DNA of 64,000 nt from the NCBI GenBank assembly GCA_900317055.1, contig ONFF01000010.1, positions 1 to 64,000 of the forward strand, read 5' to 3'. The notes beneath the pieces were generated by a model, which was given only the letters and a program-made list of their open reading frames with translations, had not been told where the DNA came from and did not search any database. Of this stretch, positions 1 to 7,382 are shown piece by piece (positions within the stretch are counted from its first letter, which is position 1; each line of letters begins with the position of its first letter). The translations under genes were made by a program, and so were the position numbers. This DNA is from an uncultured Bacteroidales bacterium (GTDB taxonomy: Bacteria > Bacteroidota > Bacteroidia > Bacteroidales > F082).

Positions 1-1
1 C

Positions 2-1258
2 GGAATGAGCAATAACTTCAGTTTAATCCTTACCAAAAAAAGAATCAAGATGATTACAAGAAACGAAAAGGCCAAGGGCCTCTGGTGGAGGCTCTTGGCT
101 ACATTGCCGGTGCTGGCTTTCTTGATGATTGCCAACACGAAAGTGACGGCACAAGAACAAAAGGCCGTCGACCATACCTTAAAGGTGTCAATTAGTCCAT
201 TTGAAGTCTTTGATGATGATGGTGCTCCTATGCAGTTAATAAAAGACACTATCTTTTATGAAGATGATGGTACCTATGTCAAGTTCGAGACTTCGGATGG
301 TTTCCAACCAGAGACGGGAGAACCATGCAAAAAACTGACTATCACCTCATACAATGCTGATGGAACGCCTCGCAACAATTTCTTCATTACTGAAACGGAA
401 AGAAGAGGCGATACATCAACATACAGCATTGAACCGTTTACATTCACCCTTTCCGAACATCTTTTTGAACAACTGCTTGACATAGCCACATCCGAAGCAG
501 ACACTGTCTATCAAATCGTTGAAGAGATGCCTGAATTCCCAGGCGGCGAAAATGCCCTAATGGAATATGTGAGTAAAAATGTTGTTTATCCAGAGGAAGC
601 AAAAGAAAAGGAAATACAAGGCAGAGTATTCATCAGTTTTGTTGTTGAGAAAGACGGCAGCATCGGTGAAGTGAAAGTGCTTCGAGGCATCGGTGGCGGC
701 TGCGACGAAGAATCAGTTCGTGTTATCAGTGACATGCCGAAGTGGAAGCCCGGTAAGCAGAAAGGCGAAGCTGTTAGGGTGAGTTACCAGATTCCCATCA
801 TGTTTAAGCTCGGGCAGACGAATGATGAATACAAAACCACAGTGAAAACGGTTATTGCGGGTGATGACGAACATTCCTGGAAGGCTTCAACGGCAACAAT
901 TCCGGACAATCCAGCAAAAGCCAGTATGAAACCCGATAAAGACGGTGTCTATCAAATCGTTGACGAGATGCCTCAATACCCTGGAGGCGAAGCTGCAATG
1001 ATGGATTATGTGGCCCAAAATGTCGTTTATCCCAAAGAAGCTCAGGAAAAGGGAATCTCAGGCCGTGTGTTTGTCGGCTTCATTGTCGAGAAAGACGGCA
1101 GTGTTTCCGAGGTGAAAGTACTGCGCGGCATTGGAGGCGGTTGTGATGAAGAAGCCGTTCGTGTCATCAAAGCCATGCCGAAATGGAAACCCGGCAAGAT
1201 GAAAGGCAAACCTGTTCGGGTGAGTTACATGATGCCGATCATTTTTAAACTGCAATAA
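2..1258 (+). CDS. BlaR1/MecR1-like protein, C-terminal part, with two TonB C-terminal domains (5' truncated)
   Basis: The reading frame is open to the left window edge, so this is the 3' part of a longer gene. The first 50 residues (KKRIKMI, then a hydrophobic segment ending near AQEQ) resemble the last membrane segment of Bacteroidota M56/BlaR1-type sensor peptidases, whose extracytoplasmic tail often ends in a TonB C-terminal domain. Here that domain occurs twice, at about residues 168-267 and 315-417. Both copies carry the Y-P-x-E-A and G-R-V-F cores and a shared VLRGIGGGCDEE stretch, so this is a recent internal duplication. A BlaI-like repressor would be expected upstream, outside the window. 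The family call is an inference because the peptidase domain is not visible; the tandem TonB domains are clear. Confidence 0.75.
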   Translation, partial: GMSNNFSLILTKKRIKMITRNEKAKGLWWRLLATLPVLAFLMIANTKVTAQEQKAVDHTLKVSISPFEVFDDDGAPMQLIKDTIFYEDDGTYVKFETSDGFQPETGEPCKKLTITSYNADGTPRNNFFITETERRGDTSTYSIEPFTFTLSEHLFEQLLDIATSEADTVYQIVEEMPEFPGGENALMEYVSKNVVYPEEAKEKEIQGRVFISFVVEKDGSIGEVKVLRGIGGGCDEESVRVISDMPKWKPGKQKGEAVRVSYQIPIMFKLGQTNDEYKTTVKTVIAGDDEHSWKASTATIPDNPAKASMKPDKDGVYQIVDEMPQYPGGEAAMMDYVAQNVVYPKEAQEKGISGRVFVGFIVEKDGSVSEVKVLRGIGGGCDEEAVRVIKAMPKWKPGKMKGKPVRVSYMMPIIFKLQ

Positions 1259-1270
1259 ACCATTATCGTT

Positions 1271-1347
1271 TTTGTAGGGCTGTCGTACCACGGCAGCCGC
1301 ATGACGGGAAATCCCATGCGGCTGCCATGTTGTGACAGCCCTACAAA
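1271..1347. repeat. Long nested inverted repeat between convergent genes
   Basis: Outer arms 1271-1284 and 1334-1347 (TTTGTAGGGCTGTC and its complement) are a perfect 14-bp match. Inner arms 1292-1303 and 1315-1326 (GGCAGCCGCATG and complement) are a perfect 12-bp match. It fills the gap between the convergent BlaR1-like gene and the ATPase, so it may act as a bidirectional terminator. Its size and nested form also fit the dispersed palindromes found elsewhere in this window. Confidence 0.8.
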
Positions 1348-1351
1348 CCTA

Positions 1352-2521
1352 TTAATAATTCAGCCCAAAAGCCCAAAGCGGAACCACATTGCCGTAGCCG
1401 TATTCGATATCATCCTTCACCACATAGCCTTCCTTGGCATCCGCAATCTGCCTTTTGCCTTTGCTTTTTCCGCCCACTTCGAAGGTCATGCCTTTAATGT
1501 CGAAATCTGATAGGGAAGAAGAAGTAACTTTTTGGTTGACACGCATTTGATTGTAGAAGAAAGTTTCTCTAATCGTGCCGGTGTCTTCCTCGCCATCGCC
1601 TAAACTGTTCATTAGGTTGGTGTTGTCGAGATAGATTTTTTCCACTTTGCCAAGTTCGCCTAAACCGCCAGTACCGTCTCTTAGTTGTGCGATAAGTCCC
1701 GCTTTTTCCATATAGACCAAATAATCCTCAATGTTGTTGCGACTGGCCTGAATCTGTCCTGCGAGGCTGGCCATATTCGGCTTGTAAGGTACCAAAGCGG
1801 CCAAAATCACCATCAGCTTTTTCAGTTTCTTTGCCGTTCCGATGTTCATGTTGGCGAATTGCGGAATGTCCACCTCGATAGTGCGTGTGATGACTTGGTT
1901 GAGTTCTGTCTCGAAGTCAAGGTCCTGGCCAAAAGGATAATAGCCTTCTTTCAAGTATTCCTTAAAATACACCAATGGATGCTTCACATTCGGAATACGA
2001 GCTTCGTGATTCAGGATTTGCTCCAAACTGAAAACGGGACATTTGATTTGGTGCCGAATGGCCAAAAACTCCCTAAATGACAGCCCCTGCATCAAGTATT
2101 TCGGGGCTCGACGGCTCAAATCAGCTTCGCCCTTCTCAATGTCGAGGATGGACGACCCCGTGAAATAGACATGAAGGTCGGGGAAAGCATCGTACATCAA
2201 TTTCAGCTCCTGCGACCAGTTGTCATATTTGTGAACTTCATCGATAAAGAAAAACTTCCCACCGTTTTTGTTGAAGGTTTCAGCCGTTTCAAACAGGCTA
2301 TGCGATGAAAAATAAAGGTGGTCAGCGGTGACATAGAGCGTGTCGCGCAGCGAATGGTGCTGTTTGATGTGTTGTAGGAAAAGTGTCGTCTTGCCCACAC
2401 CTCGCGGTCCGACCAGCCCCAACATTCTGTTATCCCAATGAATGGCTTCATACTTGTAGCGAACAAATTGACTCGTGGTTAAGTCAAGTTGGTTCTCCAT
2501 GAATTCATACAATTTTTCCAT
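1352..2521 (-). CDS. AAA family ATPase (AAA_14/DUF4143 type)
   Basis: A 389-residue protein starting at MEKLYEF. The Walker A motif is GPRGVGKTT near residues 38-46 and Walker B is FFIDEVHKY near residue 90; a sensor-like YFTGSSILD follows. This matches the AAA_14 ATP-binding family with a DUF4143-like C-terminal half, a group common and multi-copy in Bacteroidota whose cellular role is not settled (often proposed as DNA-associated or toxin-antitoxin-like). The start at 2521 is preferred over the longer frame because a promoter box at 2544-2551 would lie inside the longer version. Three 32-bp repeats sit directly upstream and overlap the promoter. It stands alone, convergent with the BlaR1-like gene and downstream of the nitroreductase. 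Confidence 0.85.
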   Translation of the reverse strand: MEKLYEFMENQLDLTTSQFVRYKYEAIHWDNRMLGLVGPRGVGKTTLFLQHIKQHHSLRDTLYVTADHLYFSSHSLFETAETFNKNGGKFFFIDEVHKYDNWSQELKLMYDAFPDLHVYFTGSSILDIEKGEADLSRRAPKYLMQGLSFREFLAIRHQIKCPVFSLEQILNHEARIPNVKHPLVYFKEYLKEGYYPFGQDLDFETELNQVITRTIEVDIPQFANMNIGTAKKLKKLMVILAALVPYKPNMASLAGQIQASRNNIEDYLVYMEKAGLIAQLRDGTGGLGELGKVEKIYLDNTNLMNSLGDGEEDTGTIRETFFYNQMRVNQKVTSSSLSDFDIKGMTFEVGGKSKGKRQIADAKEGYVVKDDIEYGYGNVVPLWAFGLNY

Positions 2522-2543
2522 CGTTTTCAGTGTTTCGATGATG

Positions 2544-2577
2544 CAAAAATAGTAAAAATGCACTATATGAGTGCAAA
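2544..2577 (-). promoter_or_regulatory. Bacteroidota-type promoter of the AAA ATPase gene
   Basis: On the minus strand a -7 box TATTTTTG (2544-2551, fits TAnnTTTG) follows a -33 TTTG (2574-2577) with a 22-bp spacer. The first palindromic repeat (2559-2575) lies in that spacer, so a bound protein there should block RNA polymerase. Confidence 0.6.
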
Positions 2578-2639
2578 ATTTTCAAAATAATGCACTACGA
2601 GAGTGCAAAATTTCTATAAAAATGCACTATATGAGTGCA
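2559..2639. repeat. Three 32-bp tandem repeats with palindromic cores (putative operator array)
   Basis: Cores at 2559-2575, 2591-2607 and 2623-2639 read TGCACT-n5-AGTGCA, a 6-bp inverted repeat with a 5-bp centre (ATATG, ACGAG, ATATG). They start exactly 32 bp apart, about three helical turns, so all three face the same side of the DNA. They are separated by A/T-rich linkers such as AAATTTTCAAAATAA. They lie between the nitroreductase stop and the ATPase start and overlap the ATPase promoter. Autoregulation by the ATPase is an inference. Confidence 0.85.
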
Positions 2640-2642
2640 ATA

Positions 2643-3284
2643 TTATTCAATAATCAACTGTTCCCACCGAATCTTAGGCACAAACTGCACGCCGTTTTCA
2701 TCACGATAATACGCCAGTTTCTCCCCTGCATCCACGGGTTGCAATTTGATGGTTTCCTTGCCTTTACCAATAGCCAAGATAAGCAATGGCTCGTAGGGCA
2801 AATTGAACGCCTCGGTAATCTTCGCCTTGTTGAAAGCGCCAATCATGATGCCGTTCAAGCCCATTTCGGTGGCTTTCAACAGCATGCTCTGGGCTGCAAT
2901 ACCCAGGTCGATGTCTACAAACTTGTTTTCGGGTATTGTGCTGCAAATGATGATGAACGCCTCGGGCTCGGTGCCAGGGTAGGGGAGATGCAGTTCGGGC
3001 AGCAACCCACCCAATTTCATGTTTTGCACGATGAAGTCGGCACCCGTTTCCTTGGTCACCAGCTTGAAACGCAGCACCTGTTGGTTTTTCGCCGAGGCGA
3101 TTTTCGTGTTCACCGCCACGATGCGCTCCAACATGTCGCGTTTCACCTCAAAACTTTGGTCATAACCGCGATAGCTACGGTTTTTCTCCATTATCGTTTC
3201 GATTGAAGTGTGCTTCACCACGGTCTTCTTGGCACCCTTGCCAAAGACCTCTTCATAGCGTTTTTCTAGGTATCCGTCGGCCAT
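2643..3284 (-). CDS. Nitroreductase family protein
   Basis: A 213-residue protein, using the start at MADGYLEKRYEEV; upstream codons in the longer frame overlap the divergent promoter region. The SYRGYDQ segment early on and the GLNGIMIGAFNK...ILAIGKGKE region match FMN-binding nitroreductase-fold proteins, which reduce nitro groups, quinones or flavins with NAD(P)H in the cytoplasm. The substrate cannot be told from the sequence. It is divergent from the HYC_CC_PP gene and upstream of the AAA ATPase, with the 32-bp repeats just beyond its stop codon. Confidence 0.85.
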   Translation of the reverse strand: MADGYLEKRYEEVFGKGAKKTVVKHTSIETIMEKNRSYRGYDQSFEVKRDMLERIVAVNTKIASAKNQQVLRFKLVTKETGADFIVQNMKLGGLLPELHLPYPGTEPEAFIIICSTIPENKFVDIDLGIAAQSMLLKATEMGLNGIMIGAFNKAKITEAFNLPYEPLLILAIGKGKETIKLQPVDAGEKLAYYRDENGVQFVPKIRWEQLIIE

Positions 3285-3294
3285 AATTTCAAAT

Positions 3295-3328
3295 TTTGCT
3301 GCGAAAATACAAAAAATCCCTACTTTTG
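3295..3328 (+). promoter_or_regulatory. Promoter with -7 box ending 5 nt before the ATG
   Basis: TTTG at 3295-3298, a 22-bp spacer, then TACTTTTG at 3321-3328. The start codon at 3334 comes after only 5 nt (CACCC), leaving no room for a leader or ribosome binding site. A leaderless transcript is inferred. Confidence 0.6.
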
Positions 3329-3333
3329 CACCC

Positions 3334-3804
3334 ATGAAAAAGCGATTGTTGCAAATTGGCTCATTTTTAATGGCACTCGTGGTGCTGTTTGTCTCGGTCG
3401 GATGGGACGTGAAGTTCCATTACTGCACCGAAGACCATCAGCTGACGGGCAGCTTCGGAACAGTGGTAGACCATTGTCTGCATTGCCTCGACCATGAACT
3501 TGAGCACGAAGAAACCGAAGCACATCTTTGGCAACACGATGCACTCCAATTCAGCGCCAAATGCTGCTGCGACGATTTCGACAGCAAGATCCAATTCACC
3601 GAAAATTTTGTTTATTCTCCTGATAAACAGCTGAATATCAGTTTACAATCTTTTGTCCTGCCGCATCTTGATTTAAATGAAGTCCTCGTTCAAGTGCGAC
3701 AAATCTTTGACAATCATTCCCTGAGAAAGACATTCAAGTTTCTTTCCGGACAGGAACGGATTGTTTTCTTTTCTTCATTGAAGATTAATCCTTTGGTTTT
3801 CTGA
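3334..3804 (+). CDS. HYC_CC_PP family protein
   Basis: A 156-residue exported protein with a signal-like hydrophobic N terminus (about residues 5-24). It has HYC at residues 29-31, a His/Cys-rich stretch (DHCLHCLDHELEHE) and a CCC cluster near residue 76. These define the HYC_CC_PP family of Bacteroidota, which is nearly always encoded beside a TonB-dependent receptor. The final PP of the family name is not obvious here. The many Cys and His residues suggest a periplasmic metal-binding role, probably handing a metal to or from the receptor encoded next; that is inference. The gene appears to be transcribed from a promoter overlapping its start. Confidence 0.75.
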   Translation: MKKRLLQIGSFLMALVVLFVSVGWDVKFHYCTEDHQLTGSFGTVVDHCLHCLDHELEHEETEAHLWQHDALQFSAKCCCDDFDSKIQFTENFVYSPDKQLNISLQSFVLPHLDLNEVLVQVRQIFDNHSLRKTFKFLSGQERIVFFSSLKINPLVF

Positions 3805-3854
3805 GATTTTAAATGAGACATTAAACTGGAGATGCCAATCCCGAGCCTTAACCA

Positions 3855-3938
3855 TCATTGCGGGCTCGACCCACAATCTCCTATGCAATAGGGACACCCT
3901 CCTGCTTAAGAGATTGCGGATGTTCCTCCGCAATGACG
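3855..3938. repeat. Imperfect inverted repeat (CATTGCGG...CCGCAATG type)
   Basis: Left arm CATTGCGGGCTCGACCCACA with ATCTC pairs imperfectly with a right arm running from GAGATTGCGG to CCGCAATGACG. Each arm also folds on itself. This is the two-hairpin pattern of small dispersed intergenic palindromes seen in many Bacteroidota genomes. It occupies most of the 222-bp gap upstream of the TonB receptor. Confidence 0.65.
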
Positions 3939-4026
3939 ACAAAGGCAGTAAAGTAGTGAATCCCAGTCATGTGTCTCTAACCTAAAAGGCTAAGTTTAAC
4001 AATTTTACAATCAACACTATTACGAA

Positions 4027-6264
4027 ATGAAAACCAAACAAATAATCCTAATCACCCTAATATTATTCGCCTTCGCCACAAGCGCCTTTGCCCAAGGCTT
4101 TATCGAAGGCACTGTATATGAAGAAGCCGAAAACGGCCAACGCACTCCACTGCCAGGCGTGAATGTGTACTGGAAAATCGTCAACGAAGGCACCGTGACC
4201 GATGCCAACGGACACTATAAAATACCACTGCACGAGCGCATCGGTTGCCTCGTGTTTAGCTGCATCAGCTATGAGAACGACACAGTTCACCACATGGTGG
4301 AACCTGCTCATTACGACCATGTCTTCCAAGCCATCCACATGCTCAACGAGGTAGAAATCGCAGCCCGACAAAAAGCTACTTACATTAATCCTATCAAGGC
4401 GATTGCCGTCCAGGAAATTACTTCCGAGAACCTTAAACGAGCAGCTTGCTGCACCCTTGCGGGCAGTTTTGAGAACAATGCATCAGTAGATGTGAATTAC
4501 AGCGATGCCGTCACGGGTGCCAAACAAATCCAACTACTCGGTTTGAGTGGCATCTACACCCAGATGATGACTGAAATCATCCCTAATTTCCGTGGTTTGG
4601 CCTCCACATTCGGCTTGAATTATGTGCCTGGCAACTGGATGAACGGCATTCAAGTCTCCAAAGGAACTTCCTCGGTAAGAAACGGCTACGAGTCCATCAC
4701 GGGACAAATCAATGTGGACTATAAAGAACCCTTGCCCAACAAAAGTGAGAAAGTGTTTTTCAACCTCTATGCCAATTCAATGGCCATGACGGACTTCAAC
4801 TTCAATGTCAGAACCAAGGTGGGAAAGCAGGACGGTATTATGCTTTTCGGCCATGTGAGCCATAACCACATGAAGATGGACGGCAACGGCGACTCCTTTA
4901 TGGATGATCCTATGACCACGCAATACAATGTCTTCCTGCGCTATAACCATCCTCACACAGGACATTTCGGTTGTAAGTTGGGCATCAAAGCGTTGAAGGA
5001 GAACCGACTTGGCGGACAGATGGACTTTGACCCTCAACACCGTCTCGATGAAGGCTACAACCTCTTTGGTATTGGCATCAACACTGAACGTTACGAGGCT
5101 TTCGCCAAATGCGGCTATCACTTCGACCGTAAGGATACCAGCATCGGCCTTCAGCAACAGGTGACTTACCACAAGATGGACTCCTACTACGGCCTTACCG
5201 ACTACAACGCCAACCAGCTTTCCTATTATGCCAATCTGCTGTTTGACTCGTACATTGTCAACGACCATCACACCTATTCCGTGGGTGCCAGTTATACCTA
5301 CGACAAGTATGATGAACACTTGAACGACAGCACTTTACAGCGTGTTGAGCAAGTCCCTGGTGCTTTCGCTGAGTATGTCTTTAACGACAATCACCACTGG
5401 AGCGTGATTGCAGGTTTCCGTGCCGACTACAACACCTATTACCAAAAGATGCTCTATACACCCCGTCTGCATGTGCGTTTCAAGACCCACGACGACTTTG
5501 CGCTGCGCCTTTCGGCGGGCAAGGGCTATCGCTCACCTAACATCCTAGCTGAAAACTCCACTATGCTGGCCTCGGCGAGGGTCATCCGTTTCCTTGACAC
5601 ACCAAAGATGGAAGACGCTTGGAACTATGGTATTAACCTGACCAAAAGCATCACCTTCGGCTGGCGCGAACTCATCCTTCAAGCAGATTTCTACCGCACC
5701 GACTTCATCAACCAAATCGTCCTCGACCGCGATGCCGATGCACATGAAATCCGCATCTATAATTTGGATGGAAAGTCATATTCCAATAGTGCCCAAATCG
5801 AGGCCAACTGTGAGATTTTCAAAGACTTTGACCTGACCTTGGCTTTCCGCTACAACGATGTGAAAATGACCATTAACGACACCTTGCGTGAGAAGCCTTT
5901 CGTCAACCGCTACAAGGGTTTGATTTCGATGTCGTATGCGCCTGGCACTTGGCAGTTCGACTTCACGACCCAGTTCAATGGAGACAGCCGCGTGCCCGAC
6001 CTGAGTGACAATGCAACCGCTATGGCTAACCACCAGAACATAGGTCGCTCGCCGTTCTATGTCATCATGAACGCTCAGGTTACGAAGAAGTTGGGCGAAC
6101 ATTGGGAGTTTTATGTCGGCGGTGAGAACCTGACCAACTACAAGCAGGACTATCCCATCATCTCAGCCAACAACCCGACCAGCGAAGATTTCGATGCCTC
6201 AATGGTTTGGGGACCGCTGAGCGGCATCAAGGGCTATTTGGGCGTGAGGTTCCAAATCAAGTGA
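4027..6264 (+). CDS. TonB-dependent receptor with carboxypeptidase-like regulatory domain (probable metal transporter)
   Basis: A 745-residue outer-membrane protein. Signal peptide residues 1-22 (ends AFAQ); carboxypeptidase-regulatory-like domain about 24-110; plug with the CC..LAGSFENNASVDVNYSDA signature near 140-160 and QIQLLGLSGIYTQ; then a beta-barrel ending in a C-terminal aromatic/charged strand (GVRFQIK). The plug signature belongs to the Bacteroidota receptor group found with HYC_CC_PP and heavy-metal-associated proteins, so copper or another metal is the likely substrate; this is inferred from family and neighbour. There is no SusD partner, which argues against glycan import. Length is normal for the family. 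Confidence 0.88.
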   Translation: MKTKQIILITLILFAFATSAFAQGFIEGTVYEEAENGQRTPLPGVNVYWKIVNEGTVTDANGHYKIPLHERIGCLVFSCISYENDTVHHMVEPAHYDHVFQAIHMLNEVEIAARQKATYINPIKAIAVQEITSENLKRAACCTLAGSFENNASVDVNYSDAVTGAKQIQLLGLSGIYTQMMTEIIPNFRGLASTFGLNYVPGNWMNGIQVSKGTSSVRNGYESITGQINVDYKEPLPNKSEKVFFNLYANSMAMTDFNFNVRTKVGKQDGIMLFGHVSHNHMKMDGNGDSFMDDPMTTQYNVFLRYNHPHTGHFGCKLGIKALKENRLGGQMDFDPQHRLDEGYNLFGIGINTERYEAFAKCGYHFDRKDTSIGLQQQVTYHKMDSYYGLTDYNANQLSYYANLLFDSYIVNDHHTYSVGASYTYDKYDEHLNDSTLQRVEQVPGAFAEYVFNDNHHWSVIAGFRADYNTYYQKMLYTPRLHVRFKTHDDFALRLSAGKGYRSPNILAENSTMLASARVIRFLDTPKMEDAWNYGINLTKSITFGWRELILQADFYRTDFINQIVLDRDADAHEIRIYNLDGKSYSNSAQIEANCEIFKDFDLTLAFRYNDVKMTINDTLREKPFVNRYKGLISMSYAPGTWQFDFTTQFNGDSRVPDLSDNATAMANHQNIGRSPFYVIMNAQVTKKLGEHWEFYVGGENLTNYKQDYPIISANNPTSEDFDASMVWGPLSGIKGYLGVRFQIK

Positions 6265-6265
6265 T

Positions 6266-6281
6266 TGTTTCACGTGGAAAA
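6266..6281. other. parS-like 16-mer
   Basis: TGTTTCACGTGGAAAA matches the widespread ParB-binding consensus TGTTTCACGTGAAACA at 14 of 16 positions and keeps the central TTTCACGTG. It lies just after the receptor stop codon. A single degenerate copy may be chance. Confidence 0.25.
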
Positions 6282-6442
6282 ATCTATTTTGCACGCAGAA
6301 TTCGCAGAACTCACAGAAAACTATCCAATAATAATTTTTCATCGCTTTGCGCTTCATAAGATTCTGTGATTTAATTACATTGAATGCTTTGCATTTCTGA
6401 GTGAGAAAAATATGTACTTTTGCAGTCCAAAACATTCATGAA

Positions 6443-7342
6443 ATGAAGAAATTCCTTTTCCTATTCGCTGTGGCCCTGACGATGGTGGCCTGTGGTCAGA
6501 AAGACGACAAACAACAAGAGCAACCCAAAGATAAAAAAGATAAAGAAGTCTATATTCCTCAAGGTGTACCCGTTGCCCCGATACAAGAAATCAAAGTGCC
6601 AGAAAAGGGTGGGGCAGAATTAGGCAACCCTAACGCGCCCGTTCTGAAACTGGAAGAAGGCAAGCCTCTCGATTTCAGCCAACTGCAAGGTGGAGGCATG
6701 TCGATAGGTGACCAAGTGGCCGCGCAGATAGATTCCATCCGCTACAAGGCCGAGCACGGCGATGCCAAATACCAGTATGCCTACGGCGTATGCTACGAAA
6801 AGGGTTGGGGCGTGGAGCAGGATACGAAAGAGGCTTTGGCATGGTACAGAAAAGCGGCTGCACAGGAGAATGGCCCCGCTTATAACTCCATCGGCAATTA
6901 TTATAGAGAGGGTACTGGCGTGAAAGCCGACGCAAACAAGGCCTTTGAGTGCTACCAAAAAGGAGCTGAAGTGAAGGATGCTCAAGCTATGCTGAATCTG
7001 GGCAACTGTTACTATTTTGGCATGGGAACGGAGAAGAATGCGAATACAGCTGTCAAATGGTGGAAAGAGGCCGCTGAGGCAGGCAATGCCTACGCCATGG
7101 CACAAATGGGCGACTGCTATTATCACGGCCTCGGCGTGGAAAAAGACTTGGCCAAGGCCATCGAGTACTACACCCCTGCCGCCGATAAGAACATCACTAG
7201 CGCTTTATATCAGCTTGGTATCTTGTATTATACAGGCAATGGTGTGGAGCAAGACCAGACCTACGCCGAGTTGCTCATGCGCAAAGCCAGCGACGGCGGC
7301 ATGAAAGAAGCGCAGGATTTTTTGGATAGAATCAAGAAATAA
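6443..7342 (+). CDS. Sel1-repeat lipoprotein
   Basis: A 299-residue protein. The start at MKKFLFLFAVALTM is chosen because it opens a lipoprotein signal with lipobox VACG (Cys near residue 17) and follows a TACTTTTG box (6415-6422) by 20 nt. After a charged Lys/Gln-rich linker and a short Pro-rich region come about five Sel1-like repeats (A-x-x-x-L-G-x-x-Y-x-x-G-x-G-V pattern) from about residue 105 to 290. Sel1 repeats form alpha-solenoids for protein-protein contact. It is probably anchored in the envelope as a scaffold. The T9SS cargo gene follows after 40 bp and may be cotranscribed. Its partner is unknown. Confidence 0.85.
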   Translation: MKKFLFLFAVALTMVACGQKDDKQQEQPKDKKDKEVYIPQGVPVAPIQEIKVPEKGGAELGNPNAPVLKLEEGKPLDFSQLQGGGMSIGDQVAAQIDSIRYKAEHGDAKYQYAYGVCYEKGWGVEQDTKEALAWYRKAAAQENGPAYNSIGNYYREGTGVKADANKAFECYQKGAEVKDAQAMLNLGNCYYFGMGTEKNANTAVKWWKEAAEAGNAYAMAQMGDCYYHGLGVEKDLAKAIEYYTPAADKNITSALYQLGILYYTGNGVEQDQTYAELLMRKASDGGMKEAQDFLDRIKK

Positions 7343-7382
7343 TGGTCAAATTTCATTTGTTAAACATAAAATCTAAACAGCC

